A stretch of 64,000 nt of DNA from Streptomyces atratus. GTDB taxonomy: Bacteria > Actinomycetota > Actinomycetes > Streptomycetales > Streptomycetaceae. Each line of letters begins with the position of its first letter. Position 1 is the first letter of the stretch. The notes below the pieces were generated by a model. It ran no database searches. It was not told where the DNA came from and was given only the letters and a program-made list of their open reading frames with translations. Positions 19,250 through 28,594 of this stretch are shown piece after piece. A program made the position numbers and the translations under genes. The DNA is taken from contig NZ_FPJO01000030.1 of assembly GCF_900119365.1 (NCBI RefSeq), positions 22,961 through 86,960 of the forward strand, in the 5' to 3' direction.

Positions 19250-20230
19250 ATGAACGCGCACACCGACCGGTTCGCCGTGGCCGCCGCCGAGGAGCGGTGG
19301 GCGATGGTGCGCTCCATCGTGGCCGGCGGGGCGCTGGGCGACCCCGACTGGCGGGCCGCCTTCGAGGAGGTGCCGCGGCATCTGTTCGTGCCGTACTACT
19401 TCGTGGCCGGCGGCTACGACCGCCTGTGGTGCGAGGACCCCGACCCGGTCCGGCGGGCCCGGTGGCTGCGCGGGGCGTACGAGGACGGGCCGCTGGCCAC
19501 CCGGATCAAGGACGGCGAACTGATCTCGTCGAGCAGCCAGCCGTCGCTGATGGCCCGGATGCTCGAAGAGCTGGACGTACAGGACGGACAGCGGGTCCTG
19601 GAGATCGGTGCGGGCAGCGGCTACAACGCGGCGCTGCTCGCCCACCGGCTCGGCGACGACGCCGTGACCACCGTCGACCTCGACCCGGAGATCACCGAGT
19701 CGGCCCGCCGGCACCTGGCCGCGGCCGGGTACCACCCGGCGGTGATCACCGGGGACGGGACCCGGGGCTGGCCCCGGCGCGGCCCGTACGACCGGATCAT
19801 CGCGACCTGCACCCTGCCGTGCGTACCGCAGCCCTGGCTGGAGCAGTGCGTGCCGGGCGCCCGGATACTGGCCCCGTTCGCCACCGGACTGATCGCGCTG
19901 CGGGTACGGGACGGGGCACACGGCAGATACGCCGAGGGCCGGTTCCTGCACACGGCCGCGTACTTCGTACCGCTGCGCGGCGCCCCGGCGCGGACCGCAC
20001 GGCGCCCGCACACCGGCACGGTGCCGAGGCACGTCAGCGAGAACGACCTCTTCCGGTTCATGCTGGCGCTGACCGAGGGCTCCCTCGACCCGCGCGAGGC
20101 CCTCTCCCTCTGGCGGCGCGAGCAGCGCCCCGAGCGGGAGAGGTTCGGCATCACGGTCAGGGACGGGCGGCAGTGGGCCTGGCTGGACGACCCCGAGGGG
20201 CCGTACGTCTGGCCACTGCCCACCGTGTGA
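19250..20230 (+). CDS. PCMT-type SAM-dependent methyltransferase
   Basis: The protein has 326 residues from an ATG with GGAGG 6 bases upstream. Motif I of protein-L-isoaspartate O-methyltransferases is clear (VLEIGAGSGYNAALLAHRL), with motif post-I TTVDLDPEI and motif II GPYDRIIATCTLPCVP. A segment before motif I (SSSSQPSLMARML) matches the substrate-facing loop of the family. It is longer than classical PCMT (about 210 residues) by a C-terminal extension of about 100 residues ending in WPLPTV. Such actinobacterial proteins may repair isoaspartate or serve peptide modification. No peptide precursor gene is adjacent, so the substrate is open. Confidence 0.82.
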   Translation: MNAHTDRFAVAAAEERWAMVRSIVAGGALGDPDWRAAFEEVPRHLFVPYYFVAGGYDRLWCEDPDPVRRARWLRGAYEDGPLATRIKDGELISSSSQPSLMARMLEELDVQDGQRVLEIGAGSGYNAALLAHRLGDDAVTTVDLDPEITESARRHLAAAGYHPAVITGDGTRGWPRRGPYDRIIATCTLPCVPQPWLEQCVPGARILAPFATGLIALRVRDGAHGRYAEGRFLHTAAYFVPLRGAPARTARRPHTGTVPRHVSENDLFRFMLALTEGSLDPREALSLWRREQRPERERFGITVRDGRQWAWLDDPEGPYVWPLPTV

Positions 20231-20236
20231 CGCGGA

Positions 20237-21472
20237 TCAGCCGCGGCGGATCGTGATCGTCGTCCACGCCCCGACATGCACCCGGTCGCCGTCCTGGAGC
20301 GGGACGGGGACATAGGGCTGGATCGGGTCCTCGGCGCCGTTGAGCGTGGTGCCGTTGGTGGAGTTCTGGTCGACCACGGCCCAGCTGCCGTCGGGCTGCT
20401 GCACCAGCACCGCGTGCTGGTGCGAGACGCCCGGGTCCTCCGGCGGCACGGACAGATCGATGTCGGGGGACTCGCCGGTGCTCTGCCTGCGGCGGCCGAC
20501 GGTGACCTGGTTGCCGGAGAGCGGAAGCTGCTGCTCCGGGGAGTACGCGGGCAGGTTCAGCCCGGTCGCCTCGGGGCCGCTGCGCTGCATCATCGCCAGG
20601 AAGTACTCACGGTCCGGGGCGATGACCGCGGTCCAGCTCGCGGGCGGCTGGTTCTGGCCCGGCCCCGGGAACGGCGGCTGTCCCTGCTGCGGCGGGGCCG
20701 GCTGCTGCTGCGGGGGCTGGGTACGGGACGGCGGCGACAGCATCCAGTCGTCGTCACCACCACCCTGCGGTCCCTGCGGCGGGGCAGGCGGCTGCGGGCC
20801 CTGCGGTGCGGGCGGCTGAGGGGCCGGCGGCTGCGGGGCGGGCGGCGCCGACTGCTGCTGGAACGGCGGTGGCGCGGACTGCTGCTGGAACGGCGAGGGC
20901 GGCGCCGACTGCTGCTGGAAGGACGGCGGAGGCGGACCCTGCTGGAACGGCGGCGGGGGCGACTGCGGGCCGGGGACCGGGGGCGACTGCGGGCCCGGTC
21001 CGGGCACCGGGGGACCCGGGGGGTTTCCCGGCTCGGAGGAGAGCGGCTCGGCCGGGCGGTTCACCTGCGAGGGCCGCGAACCCTGGTACTCGAACGGATC
21101 GCGCGGCTGCGGGGCCGGCGGCTGCTGCGCCTGGAAGCCGGGCGGCAGATTGAGACCGGGCGGCGGACCGGGAACGCCATGGGCCGGGGCCAGCGGCGTG
21201 TACGACGTCGCGGTGTTCGTGAGGAAGTTCCAGCGGCACTCCTCGCAGAACGGCGCCATCGCCTCGCGGGGCGTGCGGCACTGCGGGCAGAGCTCCGCCT
21301 GCTGGGTCGCGTCGGATCCCGGGCCGGGCGGGTAGCCGTATCCGGGAGCGGGCGGCGGAGGCGGCGGCGTGGGGGCCGCGCCCGCAGGCGCGCCCGCGCC
21401 GGTCATGCGATGGCCGCAGACCTCGCACCAGTCGTCGGAACCCGACTGGTGTCCGTTCGGGCAGGTCGGCAT
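20237..21472 (-). CDS. FHA-domain protein with N-terminal zinc ribbons and Pro/Gln-rich linker
   Basis: The protein has 411 residues; the ATG giving MPTCPNGHQSG is used because a longer frame adds only a basic, unlikely leader. Two zinc ribbons (CPNGH...CEVCG and CPQCR...CEECR) occupy residues 4-105. A low-complexity linker follows with repeated PPPFQQQSAP units. A C-terminal FHA domain (about 325-411) has the phosphothreonine-binding loops GRR, SHQHAVL and NSTNGTTLNG. FHA proteins read Thr phosphorylation; in mycobacteria the PknG target GarA is an FHA protein. Being last in the PknG operon, this could be a target or reader of PknG output, which is inference. It converges on the methyltransferase gene, 6 bases away. 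Confidence 0.88.
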   Translation of the reverse strand: MPTCPNGHQSGSDDWCEVCGHRMTGAGAPAGAAPTPPPPPPAPGYGYPPGPGSDATQQAELCPQCRTPREAMAPFCEECRWNFLTNTATSYTPLAPAHGVPGPPPGLNLPPGFQAQQPPAPQPRDPFEYQGSRPSQVNRPAEPLSSEPGNPPGPPVPGPGPQSPPVPGPQSPPPPFQQGPPPPSFQQQSAPPSPFQQQSAPPPFQQQSAPPAPQPPAPQPPAPQGPQPPAPPQGPQGGGDDDWMLSPPSRTQPPQQQPAPPQQGQPPFPGPGQNQPPASWTAVIAPDREYFLAMMQRSGPEATGLNLPAYSPEQQLPLSGNQVTVGRRRQSTGESPDIDLSVPPEDPGVSHQHAVLVQQPDGSWAVVDQNSTNGTTLNGAEDPIQPYVPVPLQDGDRVHVGAWTTITIRRG

Positions 21473-21580
21473 GTCGGCGCTTCCCCCTCTCCTGGGCCGG
21501 CCCCGGGGCCGGCGTATTTTCTTGCTCTTCGCCCCCCGGCGGAGCATTCCGCCGGGCGGTTCGACTATGCGGCGCTGTGC

Positions 21581-21625
21581 TTTTCGCTGTACGGCTCTGT
21601 GGCTTTTTCGCTGTACGGCTCGGTG
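21581..21625. repeat. Two tandem 24-bp repeats just after the VWA stop codon
   Basis: The core CGCTGTACGGCTC occurs twice, 24 bases apart, inside the spacer between the VWA and FHA genes. In another minus-strand frame the copies would encode TEPYSEK twice. Most likely a slippage duplication. Confidence 0.6.
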
Positions 21626-21626
21626 G

Positions 21627-22985
21627 TTACTTCTTGACGCGAACGGTCTTGGTCGAGCGCGTTTCGAGTGTCATCTCGTCGGCGTCCGCGACCTTGGCCT
21701 TCAGTCGCACAGTACCGGTCGCCGCGTCCACGACGTCCACCACCTTCGAAAGCAGTTTCGCAGTGTCCTCGTTCCCGGACGCCGACGCCAGCTGCACCGC
21801 GCGGCCCAGTTTCGCGGTCGCGCCGTCGAAGTCTCCCGACTTGCGGGCATCGATTCCCTGCTGGATGACCTGTGCCAGTTCCGCCTGGCCGGTGTAGTGC
21901 GCGACCTGCGGATTGATCGAGGTGGACGCCGCCATGTCCTCGGTCCACACAGCCCTGACCAGGCCCTGCGAAAGCGTCTGCGGAGCCCCGCCCGACGGGT
22001 CGGGGAGGATCAGCGAGACCCGGGACGCCAGCATCTCCTGCCCGATCCCGGCCCGAGGCACCTGCACGCACACGTGGTAGTCACGGGACTCGTCGCCCCA
22101 GGAGCCCGTGGGGTAGTCCCCGGCGCGAGGGCCCGCCTCGGTGCGCCGGCCGGTCAGATCGACCACCGTCGGTGCGACCTGTTTCACAAACCTGATCTCG
22201 ACCCCGACGGGCGTCCAGAGCCGCAGCGCGACATCCGCGACCTCCTTGCCCATCGCGTTCTCCATCATCTGCGTGAAGTCGGCGGCCAGCCCCGCCGGGT
22301 CGGCGACGATGTCGGCCGTGCCGAGCAGCGCGGAGGCGATCGCTGTGACCTCTTTCACCTCCCAGTCGGTGCCGACACCGCGGGCGTCACAGGTGAAGCG
22401 ACCCGCGCAGGACTCGAGCGCGGCCCGCAGGTCCTCCGGGGCCTCGTGCTCGTTGCGGCCGTCGGTGAGCAGGATGCCGTGCCGGATGTCCACATCGGCC
22501 GCGCCCAGCAGCCGGTCGGTCAGCCGCAGCCAGGTGCCGATCGCCGTACCGCCACCGGCGCTGAGCGCGCGCAGGGCCTCCTTCGCCTGGGCCTTGGTCC
22601 GCGCGTCGGCCACGGCGAGCCTGCCGTTGCCCGGGTAGACCTCCTTGGCGACATGCGTACCGCCGACGACGGCGAACGAGGTGCCGTCGCGCAGGGTGTC
22701 GATGGCGGCGGCCGTCGCATCGCGGGCGTTGCGCATCTTCGTCGGCGGATAGTCCATCGAACCGGAGCAGTCGACCATGATCACCACGGCGGCCTTCGGC
22801 GCCTGCCCGGAGGTCCGCGCGGGCGTCACCGCCGCACCGGACAGCGGAACGCCGCCGGTGGTGCCGCCCCCGGTCGAGGTGACCGTGACGATCGCGTTGA
22901 CCTCGCGTCCGCCTTCCGGCAGATATTCGTTCTGGTACACCTCGACGGAGAACTGCGGCACGTTCGACTTGGAGAAGTTGGCCAT
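21627..22985 (-). CDS. VWA-domain protein (TerY-like) of the PknG operon
   Basis: The protein has 452 residues; the ATG giving MANFSKSNVPQFS is preceded by AAGGAG. A von Willebrand A domain begins near residue 85, with an intact metal-ion-dependent adhesion site: Asp-Cys-Ser-Gly-Ser (VDCSGSM), a Thr in DGTSFAVV and the later Asp in HGILLTDGRNEH. There is no signal peptide or membrane segment, so it should be cytoplasmic. The C-terminal 60 residues are helical and end in a basic KTVRVKK. Cytoplasmic VWA proteins encoded with a PP2C phosphatase and a kinase resemble the TerY-kinase-phosphatase triad described for tellurite/stress loci. Here they sit in a PknG operon instead. Its role is probably to assemble or scaffold the signalling proteins. 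Confidence 0.88.
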   Translation of the reverse strand: MANFSKSNVPQFSVEVYQNEYLPEGGREVNAIVTVTSTGGGTTGGVPLSGAAVTPARTSGQAPKAAVVIMVDCSGSMDYPPTKMRNARDATAAAIDTLRDGTSFAVVGGTHVAKEVYPGNGRLAVADARTKAQAKEALRALSAGGGTAIGTWLRLTDRLLGAADVDIRHGILLTDGRNEHEAPEDLRAALESCAGRFTCDARGVGTDWEVKEVTAIASALLGTADIVADPAGLAADFTQMMENAMGKEVADVALRLWTPVGVEIRFVKQVAPTVVDLTGRRTEAGPRAGDYPTGSWGDESRDYHVCVQVPRAGIGQEMLASRVSLILPDPSGGAPQTLSQGLVRAVWTEDMAASTSINPQVAHYTGQAELAQVIQQGIDARKSGDFDGATAKLGRAVQLASASGNEDTAKLLSKVVDVVDAATGTVRLKAKVADADEMTLETRSTKTVRVKK

Positions 22986-23107
22986 CTGGTCGGCTCCTTG
23001 GGACTCCAGGTGTCGGATGAAGACAGCTGTGAGCGAAGAAAAACGGGCGAAGGCAGCGGTGGCGGGGCGGACGGTCGGAACTGGAACCAAGCGTTACGGA
23101 ACGGGAC

Positions 23108-24454
23108 TCACGGGGTACCGCACGCCGATCCTGCCCCCTGCGGCTCCACGGCGAACGGCAGCAGAGCCACTGTTACGTTGTCGTGGCCCCCGCCGTCGAG
23201 CGCATGCCCCACCAGCACCTGGGCGCCGTGCAGCGGCCGTTGATGCGCGTCGGCCGGCACCGCCGCGGCCATCTCGGCCGCCGACTCCGCGTAGTTCCAC
23301 AGGCCGTCCGTGCAGACGACCACGAGACCGGACCGGTCCGGCTTGAAGGACGCGGTGTGCGGTTCCAGCTCGTACGCGTCGGCGCCGAGCCACCCCGTGA
23401 TGGCGTGGGCGCGCTCGTCCGCGTACGCCTCGGCCTCGTTCATCAGCCCCGCCGCCACCATCTGGGCGGCCCAGGAGTCGTCCTCGGTCAGCCGGGCGGG
23501 CGGGTTGGCGCGGTCGTCGGGCACCCAGTAGACACGGCTGTCGCCGACCCAGCCGACGACCAGCAGGCCGCCCGCCATGATCGAGCCGACCAGGGTGCAC
23601 GCCGGGGCGTTCTGGTGGCGGTGCCGGTCGTGCTCCGTGGCCCGGCCGGGCTCCTGCGCCAGTGCGTTGACCGCCTCGGCGGCCGCGAGGATCGCCTCGT
23701 GCATCGCCTGCTGCGGATGGGTGCCGCGCGGCAGCGACTCCAGCAGCGCCTCGTTGGCCGCGCTCGCGGCGGCCGCCGACGCCTCGTCGGGGCGGCTGGC
23801 CGACGAGACACCGTCGCAGACGATCGCGACGACGGCCGGTGAACCGTCGGGCAGGGCGGTGGTCGACACCGCGAACGAGTCCTCATTGCGGTGATGGCGC
23901 AGCCCCCGGTCGCTGACGGCGGCCACCGAACCGAGCTCCTGCTCCATGTGGTCGCGCTCGCGCGGCTGGGCGTGACCGCAGTTCTCGCAGTAGCCGTCGG
24001 TGTCGACACTGCCGGCCCGGCAGGCCACACACACCCGGGTACCGGCCGGCGGCGTGGCCGCGAGCGGTTCCGAGGCGGGGGTGCGGGGGTCGGGCGCCGG
24101 CGCAGCGGCCGACGGCGCAGCGGCCGGCACGGGCGCGGCCAGCTCGAAGTCCCCGGATCCGCCCGGGGTTCCCGGTCCGGCGGCTCCGTCCGGTCCGGCG
24201 GCTCCGTCCGGTCCGTCCGGTCCGTCCGATCCGGCCCGCCGGTCGAAGCGGACCTCCGCCGCGCGGGCCTGAGCACCGCTCTCCGCACCGTTCTCCACGG
24301 GGACGGCCAGGGCGATCGTCGGGTGGTCCTGGGGGGCGGGGGGCACGGCCGACAGGTCGTACCCGCACGCACCGCAGAACAGGTCCCCCGGCTCCAGCGG
24401 CTCCTCGCAGCCGGGGCACTTCGACAGGGCCGTCTCCTGGGGCTTCTGCGACAT
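23108..24454 (-). CDS. PP2C-type Ser/Thr phosphatase with zinc ribbons
   Basis: The protein has 448 residues from the ATG two bases after the pknG stop; a GTG 12 bases upstream is a less likely alternative. An N-terminal zinc ribbon (CPGCEEP...CGACG, residues 13-32) and a second one (CVACRAG...CENCG) flank a Pro/Ala/Gly linker with collagen-like GPDGAAG repeats. The PP2C core carries RHHRNEDSF, VCDGVSS, GWVGDSRVYW, VVVCTDGLWNY and HDNVTVALL, so the metal-binding aspartates are present. It should remove phosphates placed by PknG and is cytoplasmic. Its zinc ribbons match the pattern on PknG and the FHA protein. Confidence 0.93.
   Translation of the reverse strand: MSQKPQETALSKCPGCEEPLEPGDLFCGACGYDLSAVPPAPQDHPTIALAVPVENGAESGAQARAAEVRFDRRAGSDGPDGPDGAAGPDGAAGPGTPGGSGDFELAAPVPAAAPSAAAPAPDPRTPASEPLAATPPAGTRVCVACRAGSVDTDGYCENCGHAQPRERDHMEQELGSVAAVSDRGLRHHRNEDSFAVSTTALPDGSPAVVAIVCDGVSSASRPDEASAAAASAANEALLESLPRGTHPQQAMHEAILAAAEAVNALAQEPGRATEHDRHRHQNAPACTLVGSIMAGGLLVVGWVGDSRVYWVPDDRANPPARLTEDDSWAAQMVAAGLMNEAEAYADERAHAITGWLGADAYELEPHTASFKPDRSGLVVVCTDGLWNYAESAAEMAAAVPADAHQRPLHGAQVLVGHALDGGGHDNVTVALLPFAVEPQGAGSACGTP
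24174..24236 (-). repeat. Collagen-like GPDGAAG repeats in the phosphatase linker
   Basis: Short tandem copies of GGCTCCGTCCGGTCC lie within the phosphatase gene and encode repeated GPDG and AAG on the minus strand between the zinc ribbons. This is a low-complexity linker and probably a slippage product. Confidence 0.6.
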
Positions 24455-24456
24455 TT

Positions 24457-27207
24457 TCACACCCACGTCCGGGGGCGGAAACGGTTGGCCCGCTCCACCA
24501 GTTCGATCCTCTCATCGCCGGGCTCCGCAAGCCTGGCGAGCATCCGGTACGAACGCTCGAGCCCGAAGCGCAGGCCCCGCTCGTCCAGCTCACTGCCGAG
24601 CAGCTTTCTCGGCCCGGTCGGCCCGGCAGGCGCGGGCGACCGCGCCGCCGGGCTGCCGGAGAGCACCCAGTCGAGCGCCGCGCCCAGCACCTCGGTCGAC
24701 AGCTGCTCCCGGCGCACCGCGTCCAGCCCGAAACCGGCCAGTCCCGAGACCTGGTCGGAGGCGGCCGTCAGATCGTCGATCAGCGGCTCGTCCGGGGCCC
24801 GGCCACGCAGCCGGGCACGCACCGCGGCGACCCGGGCCGCCGTGTAGTGGATCGACGCCTCCGGCACCGACTCCAGCGCCCTGACGGCCCCGGCCCGGTC
24901 CCCGGCGGCGATCCGCACCCGGGCCAGCCCGAAGGCGGCACTGACGAAGCTCGGGTCGGTCGTCCACACCAGCCGGTAGTACTCGGCGGCGTTGTCCAGC
25001 TGGCCCAGCACCTCGGCGCAGATCCCCAGCGCCAGCTTGGGCGCCGGCTCACCGGGGAACGCGTCGTACACCGCGTCGAAGGAGAGCGCCGCGTTCTCGT
25101 TGTCACCGGTCACCAGCGAGGTGACGCCGCGGTACCAGACGACCCGCCAGTCGTCGGGGTACTGGCCCTCCAGCGCCGACAGGGTCCGGCCCGCGGCACC
25201 GAGTTCGTTCATCTCCAGGCGGGCGCGCAGCTCACGCAGCCGGGTCTCCAGCGAGGCCACGGGCACCGCGTTCAGCGCGGTGATCAGCTCGGCCGGGGCG
25301 GTGGTCATCAGCCCGGCCAGGAAACCCGCGTTGGGGTCGCTCGCGTCGACCCGGGGCACGGGCAGCGCGAGCGAGGTGGACCGTACGTCGAGCCCGGCCG
25401 GCCGGGTGCCCTGCGGGGTGGGGAACCCCGACGGCGCGCCGGGGGCGCCGGCCGGGAGCCGGGGGCCCGGAATCGTGGCTTGCGCCTGCGCGTACGGGAG
25501 GGCCTCGCCGCTCCGGCCCGGTGCGCCGCCGGCCCGGACGTGGGTGGGCGGCGCGGTCAGCGGACCGGCCCCCGGCGCGGCGTACCCGGGAGCGGGCGGG
25601 GCGCCCGCGGGCAGCGCGCCCGGCGCCGGTGCGGCGGGCGCCACCGGCACCGCGGCCGGCGCGGCGCCTCCCGCCCCGCCCCGCCGCCGCCCGGAGCGGC
25701 CGGACGCGGTGCCCCGGGCCCCCAGCCGGGACACATCGTCCGTCAGCTCGGGGAACAACTGCGTGTCCGTGACCCGTACTTCCGTGCCGAACAGCGTCGA
25801 AAGCGCCGGGCGCGGCCGCCCCGTCTGCAGCGACACCACCTCGCGCAGCACACCCGTCAGCTGCTCCGCCATCTCCGCCGCCGAGGCGAACCGCCGCGCC
25901 GGATCCGGATCGGTGGCCCGCACCAGCAGCCGGTAGAACGACTCGTAGGTCCGGAACACCTCGATGTTGTCCGGATCCGGCAGCGAGTCCACGAAGACGT
26001 TGGTGTAGCCCTGGAAGTCGAAGGTGAGCACCGCGAGCGTCCGCGCGACCGTGTACAGGTCGGAGGCGACCGACGGGCCGACCTCCGCGACCTCCGGCGC
26101 CTGGTACCCCACCGTGCCGTAGATGGCCGACTCGTCGTCGTCCATCCTGCGGACGGCGCCCATGTCGATCAGCTTCAGCTGGTCCTCGGTCTGGATCGCG
26201 TTGTCGACCTTGAAGTCGCAGTACAGCAGGTTGCGGCTGTGCAGATGACCGAGCGCCTCCAGCGCCTCGATGCCGTACGCGCAGGCCTGCTCGACCGGCA
26301 GCGGATCGCGCTTGCCGGCGGCGGTGCGGCGCTCGTTGGCGATGTCCTTGAGCGCCTTGCCGCCGACGTACTCCATCACGATGTAGCCGTCGAGCGAGCC
26401 GGTGCGCTGGTCGAGGTGCTCGACGAAGTTGTAGATCCGGACGATGTTGGAGTGCTCGATCTCGGCGAGGAAGCGGCGCTCGGAGATCGCGGCCGCCATG
26501 GCGTCCTGGTCACCGGTGTCGAGCAGGCCCTTGAGCACCACCCAGCGGTCGGAGACCGCGCGGTCGACCGCGAGATAGACCCAGCCGAGCCCGCCGTGCG
26601 CCAGACAGCCGGCGACCTCGTACTGACCGTGCACGATGTCGCCCGCGTGGAGCTTGGGCACGAACGAGTAGGGGTGACCGCACTTGGTGCAGAACCCCTC
26701 CGTGCGGCCCGCCCGTTCCCCGCGGGACCGGCCGACCGGGGCCCCGCAGTCGGAACGCGAACAGAAACGCTTTCGCTCCGGCACCTCCGGGTTCTCCATC
26801 ACCGCCGAGCGCGGGTCGGGACGCGGCACGTCCGGCACCTGCACCAGGCCCATACCCAGCCTGCCCCGGGCGGACGCGCCCGAGGACGAACCGGAGGAAC
26901 GCACCGAGACCGAGGGGGAGGCGGCGGAGCCGGACAGCGAACGCGAGAGCCGCCCCGACACCGAACGCCGGGAGGTCGACGAGCGGGACGAGCGGGACGA
27001 ACGCGAGGACGCCTGGGACGAGGACCCCGAACCGCTCCCGCTGCCCCGGCTGTTCGCGCCGCCGCCCGCGATCCCGGTGGGCGGCGAGCTCACCAGGCCA
27101 TTCGGCGACACGACCGGAGCCAGACCGCAGGTGTCGCAGTACAGCTCACCGCCGCCCATGTCCTCGTAACTGCCCTCGCACGCGGGGCGCTGGCACTGCG
27201 TACTCAT
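24457..27207 (-). CDS. pknG: PknG-type Ser/Thr protein kinase with zinc ribbons and TPR domain
   Basis: The protein has 916 residues from the ATG giving MSTQCQRPAC; the longer frame is rejected. An N-terminal ribbon (Cys5, Cys10, Cys24, Cys27) leads into a long Ser/Arg-rich disordered region, then a rubredoxin-like module (Cys149, Cys154, Cys173, Cys176). The kinase domain follows: AHGGLGWVYLA, Lys226 in VVLKGL, catalytic Asp331 and Asn336 in YCDFKVDN, and metal Asp348 in DMGAV. It is a non-RD kinase, as in PknG. The C-terminal 400 residues form the TPR domain (TFPGEPAPKLALG type match: AFPGEPAPKLALGIC). Mycobacterial PknG senses amino acid supply through GlnH/GlnX and phosphorylates GarA to control 2-oxoglutarate flux. 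Here it follows glnX and glnH in one operon. Confidence 0.96.
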   Translation of the reverse strand: MSTQCQRPACEGSYEDMGGGELYCDTCGLAPVVSPNGLVSSPPTGIAGGGANSRGSGSGSGSSSQASSRSSRSSRSSTSRRSVSGRLSRSLSGSAASPSVSVRSSGSSSGASARGRLGMGLVQVPDVPRPDPRSAVMENPEVPERKRFCSRSDCGAPVGRSRGERAGRTEGFCTKCGHPYSFVPKLHAGDIVHGQYEVAGCLAHGGLGWVYLAVDRAVSDRWVVLKGLLDTGDQDAMAAAISERRFLAEIEHSNIVRIYNFVEHLDQRTGSLDGYIVMEYVGGKALKDIANERRTAAGKRDPLPVEQACAYGIEALEALGHLHSRNLLYCDFKVDNAIQTEDQLKLIDMGAVRRMDDDESAIYGTVGYQAPEVAEVGPSVASDLYTVARTLAVLTFDFQGYTNVFVDSLPDPDNIEVFRTYESFYRLLVRATDPDPARRFASAAEMAEQLTGVLREVVSLQTGRPRPALSTLFGTEVRVTDTQLFPELTDDVSRLGARGTASGRSGRRRGGAGGAAPAAVPVAPAAPAPGALPAGAPPAPGYAAPGAGPLTAPPTHVRAGGAPGRSGEALPYAQAQATIPGPRLPAGAPGAPSGFPTPQGTRPAGLDVRSTSLALPVPRVDASDPNAGFLAGLMTTAPAELITALNAVPVASLETRLRELRARLEMNELGAAGRTLSALEGQYPDDWRVVWYRGVTSLVTGDNENAALSFDAVYDAFPGEPAPKLALGICAEVLGQLDNAAEYYRLVWTTDPSFVSAAFGLARVRIAAGDRAGAVRALESVPEASIHYTAARVAAVRARLRGRAPDEPLIDDLTAASDQVSGLAGFGLDAVRREQLSTEVLGAALDWVLSGSPAARSPAPAGPTGPRKLLGSELDERGLRFGLERSYRMLARLAEPGDERIELVERANRFRPRTWV

Positions 27208-27268
27208 GGTCGGTCCCCCTGATCGCCCCGCCGCCGAAGCGGCCCTTTTGCCTTGCGTACCCCTGTGG

Positions 27269-28594
27269 TCATCGCCGGTCCTCCGGCCCCGGTGCCCGGC
27301 GCTGGGAGAGCAGTTCGGCCGCGGCCTCCTGGTAGCGCAGCACCGCATGTCCGGCGACCCGCAGATCGCACGGCGCGCTCCACAGCATCCGGCGCGCCGC
27401 GTCGTACCGCTCGATCAGCAGCGGGTCCTCGGCCAGACCGTGCCGGGCGACCTTCGCCTTGTACGCGTCGAGCCTGCCGCGCAGCTCCGCCCGCACCGCC
27501 AGCGGGGCCGTGACCGCGGTCAACGACTCGCGGGCCCGCAGCAATTCGTCCTCGGCCTCCCGCTCCAGCGTCTCCAGGAGCGGGGACAGCCGGTGCCACT
27601 GGGCATGCCTGCGGTACTCCGAGGCGGCGGCCAGCCGCTCCTGGAGCACGGTCGCCGGGCCGCTGACCGCGGGCACCTCGGAGGCCGCGATCTTCGCCAG
27701 CACCTCGCCGCGCGCCGCCCGGGCCTCGGTCAGGGTGCGGTCCGCGCGGGAGAGCACGTCGCGCAGCTGGACCAGGCGCTGCTCGGCGTCCTGCCGCACC
27801 GCGAGCACCGCCTCGATCTCACGGCGTACGTCGTCCAGGGCGCGGGCCGCCCGGTCGTAGCGCGCCGTGTCGGGGCGGCCGCCGCCGGGCGCCGAACTGC
27901 CCGGTCCGGGCAGCCAGAAGGCGAGCGGATCGGAGATCACCTGGACGCGGAGCGTGGCCAGTTCGTGGGTGATCGCCTCCAGGTCGTCGCCCGCCGGGTG
28001 CTCACCGGGGCGCACCCCCACGGAGTGCGCCAGCGAACGCGTGCGGTGCAGCTCGGCGGCGAGCAGATCTATCCGGGCGGGCAGCGCGGACCACACGGAG
28101 TCGGAGGCGACGACCATGTCCAGCGAGCGGGCGTACAGCTCGTTCATCCGGCCGACCAGCTCCTCCAGCGTGAACCGCTCGGAGAGCCTGGCCGGGCCGT
28201 TGACCGAAGGATCGGGGCGGGCCGCCGCGTGCGCCACCGTGACGCCCTGGCCGCGCAGCAGCTCGGTGAGGGCCACCAGATCGTCCCGGTTGGGATAGCG
28301 GCGGCGGGCCCGCACCGCACGCGCCTGGGCGAGCGTCCCCGCGTAGGCGTCGAAATACCCCCAGAGCAGCGTGATCGCCTGGTCGGTCGAGGCCCAGCGC
28401 TCCTTGGTGACACCGGTCAGCTCGGCGCCCTCCAGGAGCCGGCGGCCCGCATGGTCCTGCAGGGCGAGGAGCGAGGTCTCGATCGCCTCGTGCTCCGCGC
28501 CGAGCCGGGCCAGCGCACGGTCCGCCTCGTCCCGGTCCATGACCGGGACGGGGGGCCCGGCCGCCTGGCCGGGGAAGGGGCCCGCGACGCCCAT
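27269..28594 (-). CDS. Helical/coiled-coil protein of unknown function in the pknG operon
   Basis: The protein has 441 residues and lies between glnH and pknG. It has no signal peptide, membrane segment, zinc motif or recognisable enzyme motif. Composition is Ala/Arg/Glu/Leu-rich with long predicted helices: a region around LDDVRREIEAVLAVRQDAEQRLVQL and another around LERLAAASEYRRH-type sequence look like coiled coil, separated by a short Pro/Gly linker (LPGPGSSAPGGG). Start choice is uncertain: an internal Met lies 18 codons in. I do not recognise the family. Its fixed position suggests an adaptor between the GlnX/GlnH sensor and PknG, which is inference. Confidence 0.8.
   Translation of the reverse strand: MGVAGPFPGQAAGPPVPVMDRDEADRALARLGAEHEAIETSLLALQDHAGRRLLEGAELTGVTKERWASTDQAITLLWGYFDAYAGTLAQARAVRARRRYPNRDDLVALTELLRGQGVTVAHAAARPDPSVNGPARLSERFTLEELVGRMNELYARSLDMVVASDSVWSALPARIDLLAAELHRTRSLAHSVGVRPGEHPAGDDLEAITHELATLRVQVISDPLAFWLPGPGSSAPGGGRPDTARYDRAARALDDVRREIEAVLAVRQDAEQRLVQLRDVLSRADRTLTEARAARGEVLAKIAASEVPAVSGPATVLQERLAAASEYRRHAQWHRLSPLLETLEREAEDELLRARESLTAVTAPLAVRAELRGRLDAYKAKVARHGLAEDPLLIERYDAARRMLWSAPCDLRVAGHAVLRYQEAAAELLSQRRAPGPEDRR

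Noticed and set aside
24174..24236. Short tandem repeats that could be an attachment or regulatory site
   Set aside because: They are inside the phosphatase coding region and encode a Gly/Ala/Pro linker.
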